Translations under genes and position numbers: made by a program
DNA from: Candidatus Helarchaeota archaeon
GTDB taxonomy: Archaea > Asgardarchaeota > Lokiarchaeia > Helarchaeales > HEL-GB-A
Assembly: GCA_016840125.1 (NCBI GenBank)
Contig: JAEOSY010000504.1
Coordinates: forward strand, 1-23,641
Length of the DNA stretch: 23,641 bases
Reading direction: 5' to 3'
Shown here: positions 1 through 8,300 of the stretch, one piece after another
How positions within the stretch are numbered: position 1 is the stretch's first letter
Layout: every line of letters begins with the position of its first letter
The notes under the pieces: generated by a model
Database searches by the model: none
What the model was told of the DNA's origin: nothing
The model's input: the letters and a program-made list of their open reading frames with translations, nothing else

Positions 1-299
1 CTTAGCATTATAAATAAATTTTTCAAGGTTTTCTTAGTAAGATTCAAATTTTTAATGTTTAGGTAATTTTTCCCAATGAATTTTTCTTTGTCAAAGCCAA
101 ATAATTGTTCTGTAGCTTTGTTAAATTCCAAAATTGTCCCATCTTTACTTAATAAGATGATGCATAACGGTAAACAATTAATCGAATAGCGATATACTTC
201 TTTAAACCGACTAAATCCAGTTGTAGATTCCGAATTGAAAAGTTCATCACTTATTCGTGGCTTTGCACGGTTAGTAATCTTATCAACTCCGCTATTATC
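1..299 (-). CDS. PAS-domain protein fragment, cut by left edge and without a normal start codon
   Basis: Reading the minus strand from 299 to 1 gives about 99 open codons with no stop. The translation holds a recognisable PAS domain: a KDGTILEFNKATEQLFGF stretch, then FDKEKFIGKNYL, the usual PAS core strand and helix. The frame is closed upstream by a TAG at 300-302, and there is no ATG, GTG or TTG ahead of the PAS core, only ATT and ATA codons. It is therefore either a sensor (probably a histidine kinase like its neighbours) that starts on a rare codon, or a remnant that lost its 5' end. The rest of the protein lies outside the window. The PAS assignment is fairly sure; whether the gene is intact is not. 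Confidence 0.5.
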
Positions 300-482
300 C
301 TATGGGCGATCTTAATAGCTCATTCAATAGTAATTTCGATGACTTATAACCAAAACGAAAATTTCTTTTCCTAAAGAAAATTTTTTGAATTCCTCTTACT
401 ATTTGAAAATTTATTTTGAACTGAAAAAAAATCGTAAAATAAAGCAATGTAAAAACCAAACTAACGAACTATAATCCGAATC
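300..482. other. Short AT-rich spacer between PAS fragment and receiver gene
   Basis: This stretch lies between two minus-strand genes. It is very AT-rich, with A and T runs around 359-440. I see no convincing ORF, hairpin with T-run, or strong TATA box. It would have to hold both the end of the receiver transcript and any promoter for the PAS fragment to its left. Confidence 0.4.
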
Positions 483-905
483 TCATTTCTTTTCAACAAT
501 CCACACTAGTTGATTTTTAAATTGTGAATCGTTCTTTACTTTCCTTTTCAACTTTACAGCATAATTTATGATTTCTAGTAAATCTGCCTTTTTAAGTGGC
601 TTCTTAACATAATCATAGGTATCTAATCTGATTGAATCAACAAGACTTGGAATGTTTGTGTATCCAGTAATTAGTATTATACTACCTTTTCGCCCTAAAA
701 CTCTAATTTGTTTGATTAAATTTATACCACTCCCCCCTGGTAAAACAAGATCAATTAAATAAACATCGAAGTCCTTTTTTCTAATAATTTCCTCTGCTTT
801 TTTAAAATCCATTGTACTTGTCACTTCAAATCCCTCCGACTCAAGCATCCACGATACCGTTTCACAAATTGATCTTTCATCATCCACAATCAGAGCTCTT
901 ATCAC
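483..905 (-). CDS. Stand-alone response regulator receiver (REC) protein
   Basis: A 140-residue protein made of one CheY-like receiver domain and a short basic tail, with no DNA-binding or enzymatic output. The acidic pocket is D8/D9, the phosphoacceptor is D52 (in LIDLVLPG), the switch threonine is T80 and the conserved lysine K102 (KKP), so it should be phosphorylatable. The start is GTG at 903-905, preceded by GGAG; the nearby ATG in another frame stops after three codons. It is divergent from the multi-PAS kinase at 1424, a likely phosphodonor. It belongs to a set of four closely related receivers in this window (also at 4190, 14970 and 17168) sharing the SICET first helix and the SIRLDTYDY segment before the lysine. 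It could be a phosphate shuttle or sink, or act by protein contact. Confidence 0.95.
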   Translation of the reverse strand: MIRALIVDDERSICETVSWMLESEGFEVTSTMDFKKAEEIIRKKDFDVYLIDLVLPGGSGINLIKQIRVLGRKGSIILITGYTNIPSLVDSIRLDTYDYVKKPLKKADLLEIINYAVKLKRKVKNDSQFKNQLVWIVEKK

Positions 906-946
906 TTTCTCATCTCCTACATTAACTTCTACTGAATCATTTTAAG

Positions 947-976
947 AATGATAAATAATGATTGTGGGAAAAAAAA
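947..976 (-). promoter_or_regulatory. Candidate promoter of receiver gene (T-tract, CCC, TATA)
   Basis: Read on the minus strand, eight T and CCC (976-966) are followed by an AT-rich TATA-like element (TTATTTATC, about 959-951). The expected archaeal transcript start, about 25 bases further, falls near 925, leaving a leader of about 20 bases with the GGAG ribosome site before GTG 905. The same order of elements precedes the receiver transcripts at 5019 and 15338. No mapped start supports this. Confidence 0.45.
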
Positions 977-1010
977 GGAGTATCTTAGCAGAAATCCAAA
1001 ACAAAAATTG

Positions 1011-1026
1011 TGATTTGAAATACATT
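1011..1026 (+). repeat. 16-base direct repeat, copy 1
   Basis: TGATTTGAAATACATT occurs here and again, identically, at 1346-1361. In this copy it runs straight into TTGATC, so the repeat overlaps the CATTTTGAT element at 1023-1031. A 16-base perfect match inside 518 bases is unlikely by chance even in AT-rich DNA. Confidence 0.7.
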
Positions 1027-1345
1027 TTGATCTTTTAATAGTATTCTTTTTTCCCGAATTGGGCATCAATACATTCATTGATGTTGAGGCGAACCAATCG
1101 TGATTTCGGACTTCTAAAGTTAATGGTTGAAGAAGAGAAGTAGTATCATTATTTTTAGAATTTATTAAATTCTTGCTGGGTAAGAAATATATTCTGAAAT
1201 GATGATTACAAATTGAAACCTTAATTTCGTAACTAGTGAATCTACATTTTGTAACTTTTTATAAATCAATTTCAACAAAAATAAAACTAACGACCAAAAA
1301 AAGTCTCAAACTCCTTTTATTTAACTGATAACCAACAAACTGCAT

Positions 1346-1361
1346 TGATTTGAAATACATT
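1346..1361 (+). repeat. 16-base direct repeat, copy 2
   Basis: Second identical copy of TGATTTGAAATACATT, 335 bases after the first and about 60 bases before the kinase start, close to where a promoter for the kinase should be. It may be a protein-binding site that controls the divergent pair. Confidence 0.7.
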
Positions 1362-1423
1362 ACAAAACTCAATAAAATCGTTCAGCACATCTTTCACGAT
1401 CAATAGAAGGATTTGATTATTCC

Positions 1424-4156
1424 ATGAATATTGAAGAATTTTATCAGCAATCACTTGAGTGTATGCCATTTTCTATTATTTGGGTAGATCGACGGGGTAA
1501 AATTATAGATTTGAACAAAAAAACCCAAGAGATATTTGGATATTCAAATGATAAATTGATTGGCAAAGCATTTAAGAACCTTTCCTTTCTTCCTAAAGAG
1601 ATTTTCGATAAAATTGACTTTTCATCCAAATATTCAATTAATCTCCACACCCAACCGATTGAATTACAACTGTCAACCAACCACTCTGATTTGAAATGGA
1701 TTAGAATTCACTTGGTTTTAAATGAGTATGGAGAATCCTACATAACTCAAATTATCTCACAAGATATTACGGCCCGCATACTAGCGGCGCAACAATTCAG
1801 CGAATCCGAAAATAAATCTCGCTCAGTGCTCGAAGCTATCGGTGATCCTCTTCATGTTATCGATAAGAACTTTCAAATTACTCTCTATAATGAGTCCTTA
1901 AGACATATATCTGAGAAGTTAGGCTATGAAAGAGAATTAGTTGGTCGGAATCTTTTTGAGATATTTCCATTCTTATCAAATACTATCCGTCAAGAGTACA
2001 AACAAGTCTTCAATACAGGTTTGCCTTTGATAACCTTCGAGCGAACTAAAATCTGCGAGCAAAACTATGTTGCTGAAGTACGGAAAATCCCTATTATCAC
2101 TGATGGAATTGTGACTCACGTAATTACCCTTGTACGGGATATCACTGAGCGTTCAAAAGCTGAAGAAAAATTGAAGGAATCGGAAGAAAAATATTTAACT
2201 CTATTGGAACATGAAAAAGACGGAGTTCTCATTGTTCAAGATGGGGTATTTAAATTTGTTAATCGAGGTGCTGCTGATATTACGGGCTATTCCAAAGAAG
2301 ATCTTATTGGTATGCCCTTTTTAAACGTAGTTGCCCCTGAAGATCAAGCGTTTGCGGCCAAACGACACCAATTACGAATGGCTGGATCCGAAGATCCTCA
2401 AATGTATCAACTCAAAATCAAGTGTAAAAATGGGACTATTAAGTATATGGAAATAAATCCAAATATCATTCAATTTGACGGAAAGCCAGCGGTTCTTGGT
2501 ACTGCCCGAGATATCACCGAACGTAAAAAAATGGCAGAGGAATTAGAATTTTTGAGTAATATTCCTTCCCAAATTTTAGATGCAATTATTGTCACAAACC
2601 TAAAATATGAAATAACTTATGTAAATTCAAGTACAGAGGAGTTATACGGCTATAAACGGGAAGAACTCTTAGGGAAATCCCCAGAAATTTTAAATGCCGA
2701 ATCCATCGCAGGAGATATTCAACAGAAAATATATGAAACCGTCTCTTCTGGTAATTGTTGGATAGGTTCCCATTTGAATAGACGAAAAGATGGAACTACT
2801 ATTAATACAAACCACAAAGTTTCCCCATTGTTTAATAAGGATGGCGAAATTTATGCCTATATTGGTATTTCGCGTAATATTACTGATCGGAAGTCAGCGG
2901 AAGTTAAATTACTGGAATCTGAGAAGAAGTATCGTCTGATTGCCGAAACCGCAAATGATTTAATTGTAATTCTTGATGATAAATACCGATATGAATTCAT
3001 CAATGAAGAACCCCATTTGAGAATTTTAGGTTATTCAAAAGAAGATCTAATCGGAAGATCGCCTCTAAAGTTCCTAGAACCCAGTTCCATTGAAAGCACC
3101 GTTGAAGACTTTGTGAAGGTTTTTAAGACGGGTTATGGGATGGGTGAAGGATATATGAGGTGTAAAAATGGATCCTATATCTGGTTGGAAGTTAGAGGGC
3201 GTTTATTTAAAGATGATAGTGGAAAACAAAAGGTTTTATTGATTGCACGAGATATATCTGAAAGAAAAGCTTTAGAAGAAGCAAAAGCAAATTATATGTA
3301 TATCTTAGAACAAGAAGTCGAAGAAAAAACCAAAGAACTCAAAAGAGAAACAAGAGAATTACAAATGACACTTCATAATCTAAAGGCCACACAAAAAAAG
3401 TTGATCCAATCAGAAAAACTCGCCTCTATAGGGCTATTATCTGCAGGAATTGCCCACGAAATTAATAATCCTCTTATGGGAATCATTAATTATGCTCAAA
3501 TCCTGATTAATGAATTAAAAGATATTCCAGAAATCGTTCTGGATCAAAAACCCTTTTCATTTCTTTCCAATATCGTGAGGGAGGGCAGTAGAATATCTGA
3601 AATCGTCCGGGGATTACTTACTTTTGCACGAGAAGATAAAGGATCGTATTCTCTTACAGATCTCTCTGACCTTTTTAACTCTGTAATCTCACTTCTGTCT
3701 CCAAAATTCAAAAAATATGTTATTGATATTCAATTCAACCTCGAGAAAAATCTCCCTAAAATTCCTCTGAAGAAACCAAACATACAGCAGGTCATTTTCA
3801 ATATATTACAAAACGCTACTGACGCATTGAACGAGAAATTTGGAGAATGCAGTGATAAAGGTTTAAAAACAATTTCAATCAAAGCATCTATTATTAAGAA
3901 AGATGAGAAAGAATATCTTAAAATTGCAGTACGGGATAATGGCCAAGGAATAAAGGAACCAATTTTGCCTAAAGTTCTCGATCCTTTCTTCACCACCAAA
4001 CCAGAATCAATAGAACATGGTGTGGGGTTGGGGTTAAGTATTACCTATGGAATTATCAAAGATCATGGTGGCGACATTGAAATCCATAGTGAATGGGGAA
4101 AATACACCGTTGTAAATATTCATTTACCAACAAAACAGTCTCTTGTTGATGATTAA
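1424..4156 (+). CDS. Multi-PAS sensor histidine kinase (5 PAS)
   Basis: A 910-residue soluble kinase with no evident membrane segment. Five PAS domains lie at about 5-118, 128-246, 255-368, 372-492 and 502-616, each ending in the usual DITER-type linker. A coiled coil (about 617-660) leads to a HisKA domain with H678 in GIAHEINNP and a HATPase domain: N-box N797, G1 DNGQG 838-842, G2 GVGLGLS 866-872. All catalytic motifs are present. An AGGA ribosome site lies about 13 bases before the ATG. It is divergent from the receiver at 905, a likely partner. The part from the last PAS onward closely resembles the same part of the kinases at 5340 and 10362, and PAS3 resembles PAS5 of the 5340 kinase, so domains have been duplicated and moved. 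The ligand of each PAS is unknown. Confidence 0.95.
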   Translation: MNIEEFYQQSLECMPFSIIWVDRRGKIIDLNKKTQEIFGYSNDKLIGKAFKNLSFLPKEIFDKIDFSSKYSINLHTQPIELQLSTNHSDLKWIRIHLVLNEYGESYITQIISQDITARILAAQQFSESENKSRSVLEAIGDPLHVIDKNFQITLYNESLRHISEKLGYERELVGRNLFEIFPFLSNTIRQEYKQVFNTGLPLITFERTKICEQNYVAEVRKIPIITDGIVTHVITLVRDITERSKAEEKLKESEEKYLTLLEHEKDGVLIVQDGVFKFVNRGAADITGYSKEDLIGMPFLNVVAPEDQAFAAKRHQLRMAGSEDPQMYQLKIKCKNGTIKYMEINPNIIQFDGKPAVLGTARDITERKKMAEELEFLSNIPSQILDAIIVTNLKYEITYVNSSTEELYGYKREELLGKSPEILNAESIAGDIQQKIYETVSSGNCWIGSHLNRRKDGTTINTNHKVSPLFNKDGEIYAYIGISRNITDRKSAEVKLLESEKKYRLIAETANDLIVILDDKYRYEFINEEPHLRILGYSKEDLIGRSPLKFLEPSSIESTVEDFVKVFKTGYGMGEGYMRCKNGSYIWLEVRGRLFKDDSGKQKVLLIARDISERKALEEAKANYMYILEQEVEEKTKELKRETRELQMTLHNLKATQKKLIQSEKLASIGLLSAGIAHEINNPLMGIINYAQILINELKDIPEIVLDQKPFSFLSNIVREGSRISEIVRGLLTFAREDKGSYSLTDLSDLFNSVISLLSPKFKKYVIDIQFNLEKNLPKIPLKKPNIQQVIFNILQNATDALNEKFGECSDKGLKTISIKASIIKKDEKEYLKIAVRDNGQGIKEPILPKVLDPFFTTKPESIEHGVGLGLSITYGIIKDHGGDIEIHSEWGKYTVVNIHLPTKQSLVDD

Positions 4157-4189
4157 ATGTAATATCTTAAATAAAAATTGGTATTTATT

Positions 4190-4603
4190 CTAATCCTCTA
4201 TTTCTATGAAAGGATCCTCAATTTCATTGCCAAAAAGTCTGTCTTGAAGCTGAAGAATATGATTAATGATATTCTTCAAGTGTTCGTGTTTAACTGGCTT
4301 TTTTAAATAGTCATAGGCTTCCAATCGTATCGAATCAACCAAAGTTGGCACATTTGGATAGCCTGTCATGATAATTACTAATCCATCCCGCTCTAATTTT
4401 TTAATCAGCTTGATTAAATCTAATCCATTTTTTCCAGGTAAAAAAATATCTATAATATAGAGATCATAATTATTTACTCGAATATTATCAACAGCCTCTT
4501 GAAAATCCATGACACTAGTCACATCATGACCGTCTTTTTCTAACATCCACGTCAGGGTTTCGCAAATGGATTCTTCATCATCCACAACCAGAACTTTTAC
4601 CAT
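4190..4603 (-). CDS. Stand-alone response regulator receiver (REC) protein
   Basis: A 137-residue receiver with an acidic tail (EIEDPFIEIED). Pocket D8/D9, phosphoacceptor D52, switch T80 and lysine K102 are all present. I start it at the ATG at 4601-4603, because AGGTGG sits at 4608-4613 and because the related receivers begin with the same MV-K/S pattern; a longer frame to 4642 would overlap the upstream gene. It is the second gene of a two-gene operon behind a longin-like protein (gap 23 bases), and the operon is divergent from the giant kinase at 5340. It ends 33 bases from the end of the convergent kinase 1424-4156. The first 30-odd residues almost equal those of the receiver at 17168, though silent sites differ often. 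The acidic tail is unlike the other receivers and might contact another protein. Confidence 0.93.
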   Translation of the reverse strand: MVKVLVVDDEESICETLTWMLEKDGHDVTSVMDFQEAVDNIRVNNYDLYIIDIFLPGKNGLDLIKLIKKLERDGLVIIMTGYPNVPTLVDSIRLEAYDYLKKPVKHEHLKNIINHILQLQDRLFGNEIEDPFIEIED

Positions 4604-4626
4604 TTTTCCACCTATTCCATCAACTT

Positions 4627-5019
4627 TTAAATACCTTGACAAAAAATTTCTTCAACCATTTCTTTAGCTCCTACAAACTTCGATCGATTTCCATCCCAAC
4701 TTTCCAGATCACTCATATATTTTCTTTCAAATTCGGATATTAGTAATTCTAATCTCTCTTTAAGATGTAAGGGTTTTTTATTCGAAATTAGAAAACCCCA
4801 GACTTTTCCTCCATACTTGAAGTGGAATTTAAGGTCACCTAACGAGATTTCCTCCACTGTTTTGCCCTTCTTCGTTATACTCCCAATTGATGTTACAATC
4901 CCGGAAATAACACATGAAACCAGATGATCTTTAGGATTCTCGCCATCCGGTTCAGTTCCACATTTGTAAGTATATAAATTCCTACCGCCTGGTGAGAGCA
5001 AGTAAATATGCAACGTCAT
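4627..5019 (-). CDS. Longin-like (SRX/roadblock-type) domain protein
   Basis: A 130-residue protein that is one alpha/beta domain: a first strand and turn (IYLLSPGGRNLYTYK, residues 5-19), a helix (DHLVSCVISGIVTSIG, 31-46), two strands with a central GDLKFHFKY (61-69), a strand WGFLISN (74-80), then a long helix and a final W-x-GN-x3-F motif (108-115). This strand-helix-strand-strand-strand-helix order fits longin-like folds. It aligns by eye with the C-terminal half of the protein at 19924, including LVxGxxS, the central strands and the FxGNxxxF end. I chose ATG 5017-5019 because the TATA at 5081-5090 puts the transcript start near 5056; an in-frame TTG at 5062-5064 would lie ahead of it. 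It leads an operon with the receiver at 4190. Family partners are usually small GTPases; the function here is unknown. A roadblock domain is the main alternative. Confidence 0.72.
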   Translation of the reverse strand: MTLHIYLLSPGGRNLYTYKCGTEPDGENPKDHLVSCVISGIVTSIGSITKKGKTVEEISLGDLKFHFKYGGKVWGFLISNKKPLHLKERLELLISEFERKYMSDLESWDGNRSKFVGAKEMVEEIFCQGI

Positions 5020-5078
5020 TTCAACTACTTCCGGTTCATTATGGGACAAACACACCAAAATCAACTTGAGAAGCTGAG

Positions 5079-5107
5079 CTTATTTAATAAGATTTATGGG
5101 AAAAAAA
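5079..5107 (-). promoter_or_regulatory. Candidate promoter of longin-receiver operon
   Basis: On the minus strand seven T and CCCA (5107-5097) are followed by TTATTAAATAAG (about 5090-5079), a good TATA-like element. The transcript should start near 5056, about 37 bases before the chosen ATG at 5019. The layout matches the receiver promoters at 947-976 and 15411-15433. Confidence 0.45.
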
Positions 5108-5153
5108 GCCTCTACTCCTAGTAAAATCTTGAACAAAATAGAATACAAGGAGT

Positions 5154-5194
5154 CCATTTTGATCGTTTTAAAAAATAAATTTCCATCAAAATGG
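5154..5194. promoter_or_regulatory. Ten-base inverted repeat, candidate operator
   Basis: CCATTTTGAT at 5154-5163 is mirrored exactly by ATCAAAATGG at 5185-5194. The centres are 31 bases apart, close to three helical turns, so two protein subunits could bind on the same DNA face. It sits mid-way between the longin-receiver promoter and the kinase start. The same core is found in the other divergent regions of the window. Confidence 0.55.
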
Positions 5195-5339
5195 TAAATT
5201 CCCCTTTTTCTATATTGAAAACCTATTCCAATCTAACAACAAAAATAAATAAATTAAGATAGAGTGTTATAATAAGGACTCCAAAATTGAAAGCTCCCAG
5301 CAGGATCTTTTGGTTATTTTAATTTAGGATGGGGTATTA

Positions 5340-8300
5340 ATGGTTGAAATGGAAACAATTTATCCCTTATTCTTGGATAATATAACTGATCTCATGATTC
5401 ACTTTGAATCTTCAGACAAAAAAATAACATGGGTAAATCAAGCCGTCGCTGACTATCTTAACTTACCAAAAAACCAAATTATTGGAAGTTTTTGTTATAA
5501 AATCTTATGTCAAGATGACCAAAATTGCGAAAATTGTCCTGTAATTAAAGCATTTGAATCAAAAAAGCCCGAAGATCTTGAAATATTAATGCCTAATGGA
5601 AGGTATTGGATGCATCGGGCGTTTCCGGTAACCAATCAGAATGGCGAGATGATCGGTGTTCTCAAGCTTATAAGGGATATAACCGAAAAAAAACTCATTG
5701 AACAGAAACTACAAGCAGAAGGAGATTTATTTAAGATTCTCATGGATGGATTAACCCACGCCCAAATTGGCATTGATATCATTGGCATTGATTTCAAGGT
5801 TCTCTTTCAGAATCAACTCCTAAAAGATAGATTTAGTGATCTGACTGGAAAAATATGCTACAAAAATTACATGGGACGTGAAGAACCTTGTGATTTTTGT
5901 CCAATGACGCGAGTAATAGAACGTGGGAGTCTCGAACGTCAAGAGTTAACTGCATTAGATGGAAAAAATTATGAATTATTCTGCGCTCCCCTTCCTCATC
6001 CTGACAGTACAATAGACAAGGTGGCACATGTGGTAATTGATGTTACTCCATTTAAGGAAGTAACACAGGCGTTACGTCTCTCTGAAGAAAAGTACCGCAA
6101 TATTATTGAGAATGTGAATGATCCGGTCATCATTATAGGTCTAGATGGAAACTTACATTATGTTGCGCCCCAATTGTCTCAAATTTTAGGAGGCATCGAA
6201 GTTGGTAATGATGTTACTTCAGTAATGAAATTGATCCACCCTGATGATGTAACGGTTCTATGGGATGATCTTCAACGAGCATTTCAAGATAAAAGTATCC
6301 GCGAGGGTGAAGAATCTGAATTCCGAATGCGCCATAAAGATAGTCATTATCTTTGGTTTAGAACTTCTACAAAAAATCATTTTGATTCAGAAGGAAAGGT
6401 AACTGGTTTTATTACTGTCTTAAGGAATATCACGGAACGAATGCAGATGGAAATGGATTTACGACAATCTGAAGCAAAATACCATGATTTGTATAGTCGC
6501 GCACCAGTTGCGTATTTTTCAGTCAGAATTGATGGTGTGATAGTGAATGCCAACAAGGCTGCTGAAAATCTTCTCGGTTACAAATTAGAGAAACTACGGG
6601 GAATGAAACTCTTTGATCTCTATGCAGAGAAATCAAAAGCAAAAGCTAAACAATTACTCGAACAATTTAGGGTTGGAATCCCTTGGGAATCTGAGGAAAT
6701 GGTCTACCAGAGAAACGATGGAACAGATATTTATGGACTTCTCTCTGTTAATCCAATTAAAAATGAAATAGGTGAAGTTATAGAAAGTCGCTCAGTTGTA
6801 GTGGATATTACACAGCGAAAACAAGCAGAGCAAGCACTCCGGGAATCGGAACTGAAATATTCAACCGTCGTAGAAAATACGAAGGACGGAATACTTATTC
6901 TGCATAATGGGCTGTATAAATTTGCAAATAAGGGGATGGCGGAAATGTCGGGCTATTCAGCTGAAGAACTTATTAACATGCCCTTTTTGAACCTAGTTGC
7001 CCCTGAAGATCGAGATCTTCTTACCAAACGATATCAATTACGAATGGCTGGTGGAGATGTTCCTCAAGTTTATGAGACGAAAATGTTGTGTAAAGATGGA
7101 ACAATAAAAAATATGGACGTAATTACTAAAGTCATTCAATTTGAAGGCGAACCTGCGGTCTTGGGCACCATTCACGATATTACAGAGCGAAAATTAGAGG
7201 CAGATCTTATTAAAAAAGAGAGAGATAAAGTCCAAACGTATTTAGATATTGCAGGTGTCATGCTGCTTGTTATAGGGCGAGATCAAACCATCCAGCTTAT
7301 TAATAAAAAAGGGTGTGAAATCCTAGATGCAGAAGAAGCCGATCTCATCGGTAAGAATTGGTTCGACAATTTCCTCAGAAAAGAAGAAATAAGTGAGGTC
7401 AAAGCTGTTTTTAATGAGTTGATGGCTGGAAATATTGCTCCCGTTGAGTATTACGAAAACTCTGCTATTACTAATAGTGGGAAAGAAAAGATCATTGCGT
7501 GGCATAATACTGTTTTGAAAGATGAGACGGGCGAACTTATTGGAACGTTGAGCTCTGGCGAGGATATCACCGAACGGAAGCGGGCATTACAACAACTGAA
7601 AGATTCTGAAGAAAAATTTGCAAAATCATTCCATGCTGCTCCTATTCTTATGGCAATTACTAGGCAACCAGACGGGTTCATTATCGATGTGAATAACAAA
7701 TTTATTGAAATATTGGGATATAAACGGGAAGAACTTCTTGGTAGGACTACACTGGAGCTAGATCTTTGGGTGGACCCAAAACAACGACAGAAGTTCCTGA
7801 ATACTCTTCAGGAAAACAATTACGTTCGTGATGTTGAACTAAAAGTAAGGACTAAATCAGGTGACATCCGTTGGGTGCTTTTTTCAGGGGAAGTTATTAA
7901 AATGGGCGAAAAACCATATTTAATTACCATTGCGAATGACATTACGGAGGCGAAGTTGGCAGAAGATGCATTGCGGGAGAGCGAGGCGCGTTTCAGATCT
8001 TTCACCGAAAATGCCCCCGACTTCGTGATGCAGCTCGGTCATGATGGGACCATTCAGTTCATAAACAGGACGCATGAGGGACTCAACCCGGAGAGTGTAG
8101 TGGGATCTCTGGTATTTTCATGGATTCCAGAGGACTACATTCCGACGTTCAAGCGGGCACTATCACAAGTGTTCGAAACAGCACAGGCGCGAGTCGTAGA
8201 ACACGCAGCGTGGGATGCACAGATGAAGATGCGCTGGTACTCCTCCCACCTGGGTCCCATCGGAGAGCTTGGTAATGTGACCAGCACAATCGTCGTAGCC

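Larger units (their letters stand above)
906..1423. other. Divergent intergenic region, receiver versus PAS kinase
   Basis: 518 bases without a gene, between divergent transcripts. It holds the receiver promoter near 947-976, a CATTTTGAT element at 1023-1031, a small dyad TACATTTTGTA at 1243-1253, and a 16-base direct repeat (1011-1026 and 1346-1361). A possible TATA for the kinase lies near 1369-1378. The middle (about 1080-1230) has no ORF that resembles a protein, and I saw no RNA gene. Its length leaves room for an unseen small RNA. Confidence 0.5.
5020..5339. other. Divergent intergenic region, longin-receiver operon versus giant kinase
   Basis: About 320 bases between divergent transcripts. 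It contains the promoter of the longin-receiver operon (5079-5107), a large dyad of CCATTTTGAT elements (5154-5194), an AT-rich stretch with possible TATA boxes for the kinase (TTATAATAAG near 5270 and TTATTTTAATTT near 5313-5324), and a ribosome site GGATGGGG just before ATG 5340. The first bases could be coding if the longin-like gene starts at TTG 5064. Confidence 0.5.

Noticed and set aside
4157..4189. Possible bidirectional terminator between the convergent kinase and receiver genes
   Set aside because: Only 33 bases, AT-rich, without a stem or long T-run on either strand; termination probably occurs here, but no specific element can be supported.
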